From an uncultured Roseicyclus sp. (GTDB lineage Bacteria; Pseudomonadota; Alphaproteobacteria; Rhodobacterales; Rhodobacteraceae), in the NCBI GenBank assembly GCA_947500415.1, contig CANMRT010000002.1, forward strand, positions 930,001-994,000: a DNA stretch of 64,000 nt, read 5' to 3'. Below are positions 8,063 to 17,455 of this stretch, piece after piece. Each line of letters begins with the position of its first letter. The first letter of the stretch is position 1. The position numbers were made by a program, and so were the translations under genes. The notes beneath the pieces were generated by a model. That model did no database searches. It was not told the origin of the DNA and saw nothing but the letters and a program-made list of their open reading frames with translations.

Positions 8063-9007
8063 TTACAGCCCCAGCGCTTCACCAACAGCCGCCGCGGCAT
8101 CGCCGCCGTCGATGGTGGTCACGCCATCGAGCCACGCCATCACGGCGTCAGGGTTCGCGGCCATCCAGGCGGTGGCAGCGTCTGCAGGCTCTTCGCCGTC
8201 ATTGAGGATCGCGCCCATGATCTCGTTCTCCATGGCCAGCGAGAATTCGAGGTTGGTCAGCAGCGCGCCGACGTTGGGGCAGGCCTCGACGTAGCCGGCG
8301 GAGGTGTTCGTGTAGACGGTGGCACCGCCCAAATTCGGGCCGAACCAATCGTCGCCGCCTTCAAGATAGGTCAGCTCGAAGTTGGCGTTCATCGGGTGCG
8401 GTTCCCAGCCGAGGAAGACGACGGGTTCATCGCGGTCAGTGGCGCGGGCGACCTGGGCGAGCATGCCTTGCTCGGAGCTCTCAACGACCTCGAAGCCTTC
8501 CAGATCGAAGGCGTTGGCCTCGATCATGTCCATGATCAGGCGGTTGCCGTCATTGCCGGGCTCGATGCCGTAGATCTCACCGTCCAGATCGTCGATGGCG
8601 GCAGCGATGGAGGCGAAATCGGTAATACCCAGGGCGGCGCCGGCAGCGTTCGTGGCAAGAGTATATTTCGCGCCTTCAAGGTTGGCGCGGACGGTATCGA
8701 CGGTGCCGGCCTCGCGATAGGGGGCGATGTCAGCTTCCATCGTGGGCATCCAGTTGCCGAGGAAAATGTCGACGTCGCCTTCGGCCAGCGAAGTGTAGGT
8801 GACGGGGACGGAGAGGACGAGGATTTCGGTCTCATACCCCAGCGCTTCGAGCACAACGGTGGTGGCCGCGGTGGTTGCGGTGATGTCGGTCCAGCCCACG
8901 TCGGAGAAGGTCACGGTGCCGCATTCGGCATGGCCGTCGGCCATGGCAGCGCCTGCGCTGACGGCAAGCGCCAAGGCGCTGACAGTGGTTTTCTTGAGGA
9001 TCTTCAT
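8063..9007 (-). CDS. choX: Choline/betaine ABC transporter substrate-binding protein
   Basis: A 314-residue periplasmic binding protein of the OpuAC/ChoX family. The signal peptide is MKILKKTTVSALALAVSAGAAMA, followed by DGHAECGTVTFSDVGWTDI. Aromatic residues that could build the quaternary-ammonium cage are seen in DVGWTD, LGNWMPTM, FLGWEPHPMN and DDWFGPN. A GGGAGAG Shine-Dalgarno precedes the ATG. It is divergent from betI across a BetI-type dyad. In related bacteria choX is normally contiguous with choW and choV, but here about 2.3 kb separates its stop from the choW start, and a strong terminator follows choX. Confidence 0.93.
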   Translation of the reverse strand: MKILKKTTVSALALAVSAGAAMADGHAECGTVTFSDVGWTDITATTAATTVVLEALGYETEILVLSVPVTYTSLAEGDVDIFLGNWMPTMEADIAPYREAGTVDTVRANLEGAKYTLATNAAGAALGITDFASIAAAIDDLDGEIYGIEPGNDGNRLIMDMIEANAFDLEGFEVVESSEQGMLAQVARATDRDEPVVFLGWEPHPMNANFELTYLEGGDDWFGPNLGGATVYTNTSAGYVEACPNVGALLTNLEFSLAMENEIMGAILNDGEEPADAATAWMAANPDAVMAWLDGVTTIDGGDAAAAVGEALGL

Positions 9008-9037
9008 GTTTCTCTCCCGGTTGGTGGTCTTTTGTTG

Positions 9038-9051
9038 ATTGACCAGTCAAT
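9038..9051. promoter_or_regulatory. Probable BetI operator between choX and betI
   Basis: ATTGAC-CA-GTCAAT is a perfect 6+6 dyad, embedded in TTGATTGACCAGTCAATTAA. It lies in the 85-bp divergent region 31 bp from the choX start and 42 bp from the betI start, so one bound regulator could control both directions. BetI of enteric bacteria and rhizobia represses such divergent choline promoters in the absence of choline; application here is inferred from position and symmetry. Confidence 0.7.
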
Positions 9052-9092
9052 TAAAAACGTATTTCTGGGGCAAGGCAACGAAAGGATCGCAC

Positions 9093-9665
9093 ATGCCCCG
9101 CACAGGTATGATGGCTATACGGAAGGACGCGCTTGTCAACGCGACGATCGCCGAGATCGGCCGCGCAGGCCATTTGGACGTGACAATGGGCCAGATCGCG
9201 AAGGCGGCGGGCGTGTCATCGGCGCTGGCGCATCATTACTTCGGATCGAAGGATGAGCTGCTTTTGGCGGCGATGCGGGCGATTTTGGCGGAGTTCGGGG
9301 CCGAGGCGCGGGTGCGGTTGGCTTTGGCCGAGGGGCCGATGGCGCGGTTGCGGGCGATTGCGGAGGCGAGTTTCGAGGGGCGGAATTTCCGGGCGGAGGT
9401 GATTTCGGCCTGGCTGACGTTTTACGTGATGGCGCAGCGCGATGCGGAGGCGGCGCGTTTACTACGGGTGTATCAACGGCGGTTGGTGGCGAACTTGACG
9501 CATGCGTTGCGGCCTTTGTCTGAGCGGGCAGAGGATGTGGCGGCGACGGCGGCTGCACTGATCGACGGGCTTTATATCCGACATGCGTTGGCCGATGCGG
9601 GCGCGCCCGACGGAAATGCGGCGGTGGCGCGTGTGATGGAGTATCTTGAAGGGGCCGTCGCATGA
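9093..9665 (+). CDS. betI: TetR-family choline-responsive repressor
   Basis: A 190-residue TetR-family regulator whose N-terminus (RTGMMAIRKDALVNATI...GHLDVTMGQIAKAAGVSSALAHHYFGSKDELL) closely follows BetI. The helix-turn-helix is residues about 30-50. The ATG at 9093 is preceded by CGAAAGGA and matches the family; the frame open from 9039 would begin inside the operator. The stop overlaps betC by 4 nt. It should repress choX and betICBA and be relieved by choline. Confidence 0.92.
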   Translation: MPRTGMMAIRKDALVNATIAEIGRAGHLDVTMGQIAKAAGVSSALAHHYFGSKDELLLAAMRAILAEFGAEARVRLALAEGPMARLRAIAEASFEGRNFRAEVISAWLTFYVMAQRDAEAARLLRVYQRRLVANLTHALRPLSERAEDVAATAAALIDGLYIRHALADAGAPDGNAAVARVMEYLEGAVA

Positions 9666-11170
9666 GCAAGCCGAACATCCTGATCCTGATGGTGGACCAG
9701 CTGAACGGGACGTTGTTCCCCGATGGGCCTGCGGAGTGGCTGCATGCGCCGAACCTGAAGGCGTTGGCGGAGCGATCTACACGGTTTGCGAATTCCTACA
9801 CGGCGTCGCCCTTGTGCGCGCCTGCGCGGGCGAGTTTCATGTCGGGGCTGCTGCCGTCGCGATCAGGGGTTTACGACAATGCGGCGGAGTTTCCGTCTTC
9901 AGTGCCGACCTATGCGCATCATTTGCGGCGGGCGGGGTATTACACGGCCCTGTCGGGGAAGATGCATTTCGTGGGGCCTGACCAGTTGCACGGGTTCGAG
10001 GAGCGGCTGACGACCGACATTTACCCAGCCGATTTCGGCTGGACGCCTGATTACCGCAAGCCCGGTGAGCGGATCGATTGGTGGTATCACAATATGGGCT
10101 CGGTGACGGGCGCGGGCGTGGCCGAGATCACCAACCAGATGGAATACGACGACGCGGTCGCGTTTGAGGCGGAGCAGAAGCTCTATGACCTGTCGCGCGG
10201 GCATGATGCGCGACCCTGGTGCCTGACCGTCAGCTTCACGCATCCGCATGATCCTTACGTGGCGCGGAAGCGGTTATGGGACCTCTATGAGGATTGCGAC
10301 CACCTGATGCCCGAGGTGGGCGCCCTGCCCTATGACGATCAGGACCCGCATTCGCAGCGGATTCTGGATGCCAATGACCGGTCCAATTTCGACATCGCGG
10401 ATGAGGATATCCGACGGTCGCGGCGGGCGTATTTCGCAAACATCTCGTATCTGGACGAAAAGATCGGCGGCGTCTTGGACGTGTTGGAACGCACGCGGCA
10501 GGAGGCGATTGTGATCTTCGTCTCGGACCACGGGGACATGCTTGGCGAGCGTGGATTGTGGTTCAAGATGACCTTCTTTGAAGGGTCGGCGCGGGTACCG
10601 TTGATGATTTCCGCGCCGGGGATGGAGGCGGGGTTGGTAGAGGCTCCGGTCTCGACCATCGATCTGTGCCCGACTTTGTGTGACCTGGCAGGCGTGGACA
10701 TGGGCGAGGTGATGCCATGGACGGAGGGCGAAACCCTGGTGCCTCTGGGCCGTGGGGCCGCGCGGGTGTCGCCGGTGGCCATGGAATATGCGGCGGAGGC
10801 GTCTTATTCGCCGTTGGTCGGGCTGCGTGATGGCAAGTGGAAATACACAAATTGCGCGATTGATCCGGAGCAGTTGTTCGACCTCGACGCCGATCCGCTG
10901 GAACTGACGGATTTGGCCGACGACCCGGCGTATGCGGACGTTTTGGAACGGTTCCGCGTGATGGCCGCCGCTCGGTGGGATCTGGAACGGTTCGACGCCG
11001 ATGTGCGGAAGAGCCAGGCGTGCCGGTGGGTCGTTTATGAATCGTTGCGGAACGGGGCCTACTACCCGTGGGATTTCCAAACCCTGCGCGATGCCTCGAA
11101 CCGCTACATGCGCAACCACATGGACCTCAACATTGTTGAGGAAAATCAGAGATTTCCCCGAGGCGAATAG
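9662..11170 (+). CDS. betC: Choline-sulfatase
   Basis: A 502-residue type I sulfatase that hydrolyses choline-O-sulfate to choline and sulfate in the cytoplasm. The N-terminal metal site is ILILMVDQLNG. The formylglycine motif CAPAR lies in SPLCAPARASFMSG (residues about 54-58; the Cys is converted to formylglycine). The second metal site is VSDHGDMLGERGLWFKM. The C-terminal domain with WVVYESLRNGAYYPWD is typical of BetC. Its place between betI and betB matches the betICBA order known in rhizobia. It uses choline sulfate as a carbon, sulfur or osmoprotectant source. Confidence 0.95.
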   Translation: MSKPNILILMVDQLNGTLFPDGPAEWLHAPNLKALAERSTRFANSYTASPLCAPARASFMSGLLPSRSGVYDNAAEFPSSVPTYAHHLRRAGYYTALSGKMHFVGPDQLHGFEERLTTDIYPADFGWTPDYRKPGERIDWWYHNMGSVTGAGVAEITNQMEYDDAVAFEAEQKLYDLSRGHDARPWCLTVSFTHPHDPYVARKRLWDLYEDCDHLMPEVGALPYDDQDPHSQRILDANDRSNFDIADEDIRRSRRAYFANISYLDEKIGGVLDVLERTRQEAIVIFVSDHGDMLGERGLWFKMTFFEGSARVPLMISAPGMEAGLVEAPVSTIDLCPTLCDLAGVDMGEVMPWTEGETLVPLGRGAARVSPVAMEYAAEASYSPLVGLRDGKWKYTNCAIDPEQLFDLDADPLELTDLADDPAYADVLERFRVMAAARWDLERFDADVRKSQACRWVVYESLRNGAYYPWDFQTLRDASNRYMRNHMDLNIVEENQRFPRGE

Positions 11171-11192
11171 CCCCAAATCGAATGGATGGTGA

Positions 11193-12641
11193 ATGATGCA
11201 ACCTGTTGCTTCGCATTTTGTGAATGGCGCGTATCTGGAAGATACCGACGGCGCGCGGATGCCCGTGATCTTCCCGGCAACCGGCGAAGAAATTGCTGTT
11301 GTGCATGAGGCGACGCCTGCCGTGGTTGAGGCCGCTTTGGCCTCGGCAGCTGCCGCGCAAAAGGAATGGGCCGCAATGATGCCGGTTGAACGCGGGCGCG
11401 TGCTGCGTCGGGCGGCGGACATTATGCGGGAACGGAACCGGGAGTTGAGCGAGCTGGAGACGCTCGATACGGGCAAGCCGCTGCAAGAGACGCTGGTGGC
11501 CGATGCGACATCGGCGGCGGACGCGCTGGAATACTTCGGCGGGATGGCTGCGACCTTGACGGGCGAGCACATGCCGTTGGGCGGCGATTGGGCCTATACG
11601 ATGCGGGTGGCGTTAGGCGTGTGCGTGGGGATCGGGGCGTGGAATTACCCGACCCAGATCGCGGCCTGGAAAGGCGCACCTGCGCTGGTCTGCGGCAATA
11701 CGATGGTGTTCAAGCCGTCTGAACAAACGCCGCTATGTGCTTTGAAAGTCGCGGAAATCCTGGTCGAGGCGGGCGCGCCTGCGGGCGTTTACAACGTCGT
11801 GCAAGGCGCGGGGTCTGTCGGGAAAGCGTTGGTCGAGGACCCGCGGACGGCAAAGGTGTCGCTGACCGGATCGGCGGAGACCGGCAAAAAGGTTTACGCT
11901 TCGGCGGCGGCGCAGATGAAGCACGCGACGATGGAGTTGGGGGGCAAATCGCCCCTGATTATCTTTGACGATGCCAACGTGGAATCGGCCGTTTCCGCCG
12001 CGATAAACGCGAATTTCTATGCTTCCGGACAGGTTTGTTCGAACGGAACGCGGGTGTTCGTGCAGGGCGGGATCAAGGACGTGTTCCTGGCGCAACTGGC
12101 CGAGCGTACGGCTAAGGCCGTGATCGGCGATCCGCGTGACGAGGCCACGAACTTTGGCCCGATGGTCAGTGAAGAGCAGCTTTCAATCGTTTGTTCTTAC
12201 GTTGAAAAGGGCGTCTCAGAGGGCGCGCGGCTGGTCCATGGCGGCAAGCGGTTGGACCGGCCCGGGTGCTTCATTGAGCCCACGATTTTCGCCGATGTTA
12301 CCGACGACATGACCATCGCGCGGGAAGAGATTTTCGGGCCGGTGATGAGCGTGCTGGACTTCGACACCGAGGAAGAAGTGATCGAACGCGCCAATGCCAC
12401 TGATCTGGGCCTGTCAGGGGCGGTTTTCACCGCTGACCTGACGCGCGGACACCGGGTGGTTCATGCGATTGATGCGGGCTCTGTCTGGATCAACCAATAC
12501 AATCTGACGCCCGTGGAAGTGCCCTTTGGCGGCATGAAAGGATCCGGCGTCGGGCGCGAGAACTCCAAGGCTGCCATCGAACACTACAGCCAGTTGAAGA
12601 CCGTATATGTCGGCATGTCTCCGGTGGAGGCGGCGTTCTGA
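11193..12641 (+). CDS. betB: Betaine-aldehyde dehydrogenase
   Basis: A 482-residue NAD(P)-dependent aldehyde dehydrogenase that oxidises betaine aldehyde to glycine betaine. Visible motifs are the cofactor loop [12 protein letters not shown], the catalytic Glu in MELGGKSP, the catalytic Cys in [12 protein letters not shown], and [10 protein letters not shown]. The cysteine is followed by SNGTR as in BetB enzymes. Two adjacent ATG codons (11193, 11196) are possible starts. It abuts betA directly: the betB stop ends at 12641 and betA starts at 12642. Confidence 0.95.
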   Translation: MMQPVASHFVNGAYLEDTDGARMPVIFPATGEEIAVVHEATPAVVEAALASAAAAQKEWAAMMPVERGRVLRRAADIMRERNRELSELETLDTGKPLQETLVADATSAADALEYFGGMAATLTGEHMPLGGDWAYTMRVALGVCVGIGAWNYPTQIAAWKGAPALVCGNTMVFKPSEQTPLCALKVAEILVEAGAPAGVYNVVQGAGSVGKALVEDPRTAKVSLTGSAETGKKVYASAAAQMKHATMELGGKSPLIIFDDANVESAVSAAINANFYASGQVCSNGTRVFVQGGIKDVFLAQLAERTAKAVIGDPRDEATNFGPMVSEEQLSIVCSYVEKGVSEGARLVHGGKRLDRPGCFIEPTIFADVTDDMTIAREEIFGPVMSVLDFDTEEEVIERANATDLGLSGAVFTADLTRGHRVVHAIDAGSVWINQYNLTPVEVPFGGMKGSGVGRENSKAAIEHYSQLKTVYVGMSPVEAAF

Positions 12642-14324
12642 ATGGTTAACGCGATGGAAGCCGACTACGTCATTGTGGGTGCCGGATCAGCCGGTTGCGC
12701 GATGGCGTTCAGGTTAACGGAGGCCGGGAAATCCGTTCTGGTCATTGAGCATGGCGGCACCGATTGGGGGCCGTTCATCAACATGCCTGCCGCGCTGTCC
12801 TATCCGATGGGGATGAAGCGTTACGATTGGGGCTACGCGTCTGAGCCGGAACCGCATATGGGCAACCGGCGCATGGCTGTACCGCGCGGAAAAGTGGTCG
12901 GTGGGTCCTCCTCCATCAATGGCATGATCTACGTGCGTGGCCATGCGCGCGACTTCGACGCTTGGGCTGAGATGGGTGCGGAGGGGTGGTCTTACGCGGA
13001 TGTCCTACCCTATTTCAAACGGGCTGAGACGTGGCACGGCGACGCTGGCGATCCGGCCTATCGCGGCGACTGTGGACCGATGCACATCACGCGTGGCGCA
13101 CGAAAAAACCCGCTATTTGATGCCTTTATCGCCTCTGGCGCTGCGGCAGGCTATGGCGCGACCGACGACTACAACGGGCACCGGCAAGAAGGTTTCGGTG
13201 CGTTTGAGATGACGGTCTGGAAGGGCAAACGCTGGTCGGCTGCCTCTGCCTATCTGAAGCCTGCCTTGCAGCGCGAGAACTGCGATCTGGTGCGCGGGTT
13301 GGTGGAAAAGATCGAGATCGAAGAGGGGCGCGCCACTGGCGTTCGGCTGGCCGATGGCCGCGTAATCAAGGCGCGTGCGGAAGTTGTGTTGGCGGCCGGT
13401 GCAATCAATTCGCCTAAAATTCTAATGACGAGTGGAATTGGACCCGCCAAGCATCTGGCAGAGCACGGTATTTCTGTTGTCGCGGACCGGGCCGGAGTGG
13501 GTCAAAACCTGCAAGATCACCTTGAGCTTTATATCCAATACGCGGCCTCAAAGCCCGTTTCCATTGCGCCCTACTGGTCGCTTTGGGGCAAGGCGCTGGT
13601 GGGCGCGCAGTGGCTGTTCACCAAGACGGGTCTTGGGGCCACGAACAACTTTGAGTCCTGTGGCTTCATCCGCTCGGACAGCGGTGTGGAGTACCCTGAT
13701 ATTCAATACCATTTCCTGCCCATCGCCATTCGCTACGACGGCAAAACGCCCCCGGGCGGGCACGGATTTCAGGCCCATGTAGGCCCAATGCGCTCTCCCT
13801 CACGGGGCGAGATTACGTTACGCAGTGGCGATCCCGCTGACGCGCCCAAAATCAAGTTCAACTACATGTCGACCGATCAGGATTGGCAGGATTTCCGGCG
13901 CGCCATTCGCCTGACGCGGGAGATTTTCCAGACCGATCCGATTGCGCAATACGTCGATCATGAGATTCAACCCGGCAGCGAGGCGCAATCAGATGAGGCG
14001 CTTGATGCGGTCGTTCGTGAGCATGCGGAGTCGGCTTATCACCCCTGCGGCACGGCCCGGATGGGGCGTCGGGATGACCCCAGATCTGTGGTTGACCCCG
14101 AGAACCGGGTGATTGGAGTTGATGGGCTACGGCTTGCCGACAGCTCCATCTTTCCGTTGATTCCAAACGGCAATTTAAATGCGCCTTCGATCATGGTTGG
14201 CGAAAAAGCAGCTGACCACATCCTTGGGCGCAGGTTGCCGAGCGAGAACCTGCCATCATGGATCGCGCCGGACTGGCGGTATGCGCAACGGGAAGGACAT
14301 GCCATTTCGCAGGCAGCGGAGTAG
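12642..14324 (+). CDS. betA: Choline dehydrogenase
   Basis: A 560-residue GMC-family FAD oxidoreductase, membrane-associated, oxidising choline to betaine aldehyde. The ADP-binding motif is [16 protein letters not shown], the GMC signature 1 is [20 protein letters not shown], and signature 2 contains [16 protein letters not shown]. The C-terminal catalytic His region is [12 protein letters not shown] and the last conserved block is [18 protein letters not shown]. The start at 12642 is preceded by GGTGGAGGCGG; an ATG at 12654 is an alternative closer to the usual BetA N-terminus. Last gene of betICBA; the next gene converges with only one base between stops. Confidence 0.95.
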   Translation: MVNAMEADYVIVGAGSAGCAMAFRLTEAGKSVLVIEHGGTDWGPFINMPAALSYPMGMKRYDWGYASEPEPHMGNRRMAVPRGKVVGGSSSINGMIYVRGHARDFDAWAEMGAEGWSYADVLPYFKRAETWHGDAGDPAYRGDCGPMHITRGARKNPLFDAFIASGAAAGYGATDDYNGHRQEGFGAFEMTVWKGKRWSAASAYLKPALQRENCDLVRGLVEKIEIEEGRATGVRLADGRVIKARAEVVLAAGAINSPKILMTSGIGPAKHLAEHGISVVADRAGVGQNLQDHLELYIQYAASKPVSIAPYWSLWGKALVGAQWLFTKTGLGATNNFESCGFIRSDSGVEYPDIQYHFLPIAIRYDGKTPPGGHGFQAHVGPMRSPSRGEITLRSGDPADAPKIKFNYMSTDQDWQDFRRAIRLTREIFQTDPIAQYVDHEIQPGSEAQSDEALDAVVREHAESAYHPCGTARMGRRDDPRSVVDPENRVIGVDGLRLADSSIFPLIPNGNLNAPSIMVGEKAADHILGRRLPSENLPSWIAPDWRYAQREGHAISQAAE

Positions 14325-14325
14325 G

Positions 14326-15540
14326 TTAATCGCCGATCCTCAGGAGCCGTCCGAACGGGGCGTCCACCGCTTGGCGGCCTGGAACTGCCCAGATCACCGG
14401 ATAGCGCGGCGCATCTGGCGCGGGGGCGTCGAGGTCGGTCAGGATGACTGCGACAGACGGGTCGAGCGCCTCAATCGCCTCAAAGAGCTGACGGAAATCA
14501 GTACCACCGCCGGTGCGCAGGTTGAGGGCGGATACGTCTGCGGCGATACCGTCAATGCGCCGCGCCTCGAACACTTCTTCATCGAAGGCCAGCAGGTGAA
14601 CCTCCGCCCCTGTGCGGCGCGCAACCCCCTGAATCTCTGATGAAAAGAGCGATGAGGTAAGCGCGTCGATGGAGCTTGAGGTGTCAATCGCGACGGCCAC
14701 GCGTGGGCGCATTCCGTTGCGGGCGCGGCCCGGTTCGAAAACGGGCTCTAGCATGCCACGCGCTGAGGCGTCGGCGGCCATCGCAATCCATCGCCCCGCG
14801 GGCCTGCGGTATGAGACCTGCGGCACGTCGGCCAGGGCTTTGGCGAGGAGACCGCGCAATTCGATTTCCCAGGGCACACCGGGCGGCGCGAGATCCGCGA
14901 GGATTGCGCCCAAACGCCCGATGCCCGCACCGGCTTTTCGACCCGCCTCCATCGCGCGCAGCATCTGGTTGCGCCAATCGGCGGCAGTCGGTACTTCGCC
15001 GTCGTCGTTGGGCTCGCCTACCTCGACGTCTTGGGTGAAGGCCTTCTTCTTTCCAAATTTCCGCGCCTTTTCCGCACGTTGCGGGTTAGCGTGTAGATGC
15101 ATCGCCAAGCGGTCGGTGTCCCATTCCGACAGCGCTGCCACGGCTGACGGTGCCTCTTCTCCGATCTCCGCCAAAAGGTCCGTCAACAGGACAGCGGGTC
15201 GTGGCAAGGCGTGGCCCGCAAGCAGAAGGGTTTCGTTGATGATGCCATCCGCGGCCAATCCGAAGAGCGATCCGTCGAAACGCGGACCAAGACGTTCCGC
15301 CAAACTCGCCTGCCGATCAGAGTGTTGGAGCGCCACGTGGAGCACGTGATGCGCCACTGTCCCAACCTGCTCAGCCAATCCCAATTGGCTGAAAGACGGA
15401 CCATAAAGGATTGATATTCCTTTGGTTCTTGTGTGTCCGTCGTCATCGCGGTGCCTGCACCATAGGGCCAGCACAGCCAGCGCCGGATCCGCCTCGCCCA
15501 GATGCGCGAGGGCGCGGCTGGCGCGGTGCGAGTGCATCAT
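14326..15540 (-). CDS. VWA-like domain protein with metallopeptidase-like N-terminus (DUF2201 type)
   Basis: A 404-residue protein with two regions. The N-terminal part resembles the putative metallopeptidase domain of the DUF2201 family and carries AHHVLHVALQH at residues 63-73. The C-terminal part is a VWA-like domain with the MIDAS motif DTSSS (about residue 285) and LTDLDAP. It overlaps the MoxR ATPase gene by 4 nt. Such pairs act as AAA+ chaperones that mature or remodel metalloenzymes or complexes. The zinc motif has His where HExxH has Glu (residue 65), so peptidase activity is doubtful. The target is unknown. Confidence 0.82.
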   Translation of the reverse strand: MMHSHRASRALAHLGEADPALAVLALWCRHRDDDGHTRTKGISILYGPSFSQLGLAEQVGTVAHHVLHVALQHSDRQASLAERLGPRFDGSLFGLAADGIINETLLLAGHALPRPAVLLTDLLAEIGEEAPSAVAALSEWDTDRLAMHLHANPQRAEKARKFGKKKAFTQDVEVGEPNDDGEVPTAADWRNQMLRAMEAGRKAGAGIGRLGAILADLAPPGVPWEIELRGLLAKALADVPQVSYRRPAGRWIAMAADASARGMLEPVFEPGRARNGMRPRVAVAIDTSSSIDALTSSLFSSEIQGVARRTGAEVHLLAFDEEVFEARRIDGIAADVSALNLRTGGGTDFRQLFEAIEALDPSVAVILTDLDAPAPDAPRYPVIWAVPGRQAVDAPFGRLLRIGD

Positions 15541-16664
15541 GGCAGGCCTGCGGCTTCACGGTCTTTTTGGTAGGATGCGAAGGCCTCGGATCCCGCAAAT
15601 GCGGCTTGCCACCCCTTTTCCAGCGCGCGGGCGATGAGCAGCTCGAAGCCAAATGTTGACAGTTCCGAGACAGGCAGACCGGGTCGGTCCACGGTGCGCA
15701 AATCGGACAGGATTTCAATGGCTTCGGGGAGAGTGACCTTATCAACCGCGCCGACCAGCCCATAGATCAACGCGGTCAGACCATGCAGCGTGTTTGGATA
15801 CATCCCGGCCCGTTCCGAGCGAGTGGCCGTGAGCATGGCATCAATTTGGACGGTGGCGGATAATTCGTCGGCCAGCAGAAGGAACTCCGCTGCTGCGGCC
15901 TCGCCCACCGTGCCCGCGATCATGACTTGTCGCGTTGCGCGCGGGGCGTCCAGCTGCATGATGTCGCTAACCCGGCTCCACGATCTTGGCGTGCAGGCGA
16001 TGGCTTCGCCACGTCGCAGGGCGGCTTCCGTCGTCTCGAAAAGATCAGGGCGTGTCTTGAGGAAAGCCGCGACGCTGGGGTGGGTTTCGGCATTGGCGGC
16101 GTAGTTTCGCAGCCAATCTTCAACGTCCGCTTGCACAACCATATGCACGAGGCGGTCGGACAGAGCCGTGCCCATTTCATAGGCAACAGCGCCGTCTTCA
16201 ACCATATTTCCGGCGGCGAGGATCAGCACGTTTCGGGGCAGCACATGGCGCCCAACGCGGCGTTCCTGAAGCAGGCCATATACCGTGGGTTGGAGGGATG
16301 GTGACGCGGCGGTCAGCTCATCCAGGAAAAGCACAGCTGGGGCGTCGCCGTCGGGCAAATCCTCTGGCCGATACCAGACTGTCTTGCCCGCTTCGTGGTC
16401 GTAGAAGGGCAATCCACGCAGATCCTGAGGCTCGATGGTTGTTAGGCGCAGATCGAAGAGCTGTGCGCCGATTTCCCGCGCAAGTTGTGCGACGATTTCG
16501 GATTTTCCCACGCCTGGACGCCCGTGCAACATCCAAGAGGCCGTCAGATCACCCGCCGCTTGCGCGCGCCACGCTTGGCGCAGAACGTCCAATGCGCCGC
16601 CAGCGGAAACTCTGGTTGCATTGATCGCCAACGTCAGGCCTCCACCGCTTGGGCGTCCATCCAA
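15537..16664 (-). CDS. MoxR-family AAA+ ATPase
   Basis: A 375-residue AAA+ ATPase. Walker A is GRPGVGKSEI (about residue 48), Walker B is VLFLDELTAASP, and sensor 1 is NVLILAAGN. MoxR ATPases work with VWA proteins, and here the partner overlaps its stop by 4 nt. The start is uncertain: the ATG at 16664 overlaps the upstream gene by 31 nt, while the region that looks conserved begins near LTLAINATRVSAGG, reachable from an in-frame TTG near 16634. Confidence 0.87.
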   Translation of the reverse strand: MDGRPSGGGLTLAINATRVSAGGALDVLRQAWRAQAAGDLTASWMLHGRPGVGKSEIVAQLAREIGAQLFDLRLTTIEPQDLRGLPFYDHEAGKTVWYRPEDLPDGDAPAVLFLDELTAASPSLQPTVYGLLQERRVGRHVLPRNVLILAAGNMVEDGAVAYEMGTALSDRLVHMVVQADVEDWLRNYAANAETHPSVAAFLKTRPDLFETTEAALRRGEAIACTPRSWSRVSDIMQLDAPRATRQVMIAGTVGEAAAAEFLLLADELSATVQIDAMLTATRSERAGMYPNTLHGLTALIYGLVGAVDKVTLPEAIEILSDLRTVDRPGLPVSELSTFGFELLIARALEKGWQAAFAGSEAFASYQKDREAAGLP

Positions 16665-17320
16665 GCGGACAGGCGTGTGTGGGCTGATACGCCGGTCGCC
16701 TCGATCCCAACATCTTGAATGGACTGCTCTTTTCTTTGTTGAGCGCGATGCAGATCCTTTTCCGAAAGAGTTTCATCGAACAGTTCAGTCAGGATTTGGC
16801 GATCCTCTGCCGCCAGCGGCACGACGTGCGGTTCCGGCGTCGCGGATTGGACCGAAACGAAGGTCAATGGGGGGACGCGCGCCAGTTCTGATTGTTCCGC
16901 GACGAGGCGCAGCTCGCCCTCCGCGATGCCACGGCGCGCGGCGACGCGGCGCAGCAGCGCCTTCGCGCGGAAGTTGAACGCGTCGAGGATCCGGTCCGCC
17001 TCTTCTTCCGGCATCAGGCGCGCTCGACCACGGTCGGACAACCGAAGCACTTTCATTTCAACCACACCAATCACTAGCACCATCGCGAGTGGCGCTTGCG
17101 TGATGGGCAGTGCAAGGTCGCGCGACACAAGGATCGGGACGAGAAATGGTAAAAGCGCGATCAAGTAACGCAGGAATTGCATCTCGAATATCAGCCGCAG
17201 CCATGTGCCAAAGCCCGCACCCCGCGGCAGTATTTGAACGCGGCCGATGATCTTTTTGGGCAACGATCGCGTCTCTAGCGCTGCCGCATTCACCACGGTG
17301 TCGGGACTGAGGAGGATCAT
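16634..17320 (-). CDS. Membrane protein of unknown function upstream of MoxR/VWA
   Basis: A 228-residue protein. After about 45 N-terminal residues there are two adjacent hydrophobic segments (FLRYLIALLPFLVPILVS and LAMVLVIGVVEMKVL), then a charged, soluble C-terminal half rich in Arg and Glu with possible helical character. I recognise no family. It is the first gene of the MoxR/VWA set and overlaps the ATPase start, so it may be the membrane client or anchor of that system; this is inference from position. Confidence 0.65.
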   Translation of the reverse strand: MILLSPDTVVNAAALETRSLPKKIIGRVQILPRGAGFGTWLRLIFEMQFLRYLIALLPFLVPILVSRDLALPITQAPLAMVLVIGVVEMKVLRLSDRGRARLMPEEEADRILDAFNFRAKALLRRVAARRGIAEGELRLVAEQSELARVPPLTFVSVQSATPEPHVVPLAAEDRQILTELFDETLSEKDLHRAQQRKEQSIQDVGIEATGVSAHTRLSAWMDAQAVEA

Positions 17321-17455
17321 ATGGGCGTTTGTCCCTTCGGATCGCGGTATTCATGCCGCAATATAGCGTCCAACACGCGGGCACCAAACGCAACGGCTGG
17401 ATCGCCCGACCGTTCCCGGCCTATAGCGAGTGTGCGTCATTGAAAGGACCCGGCC

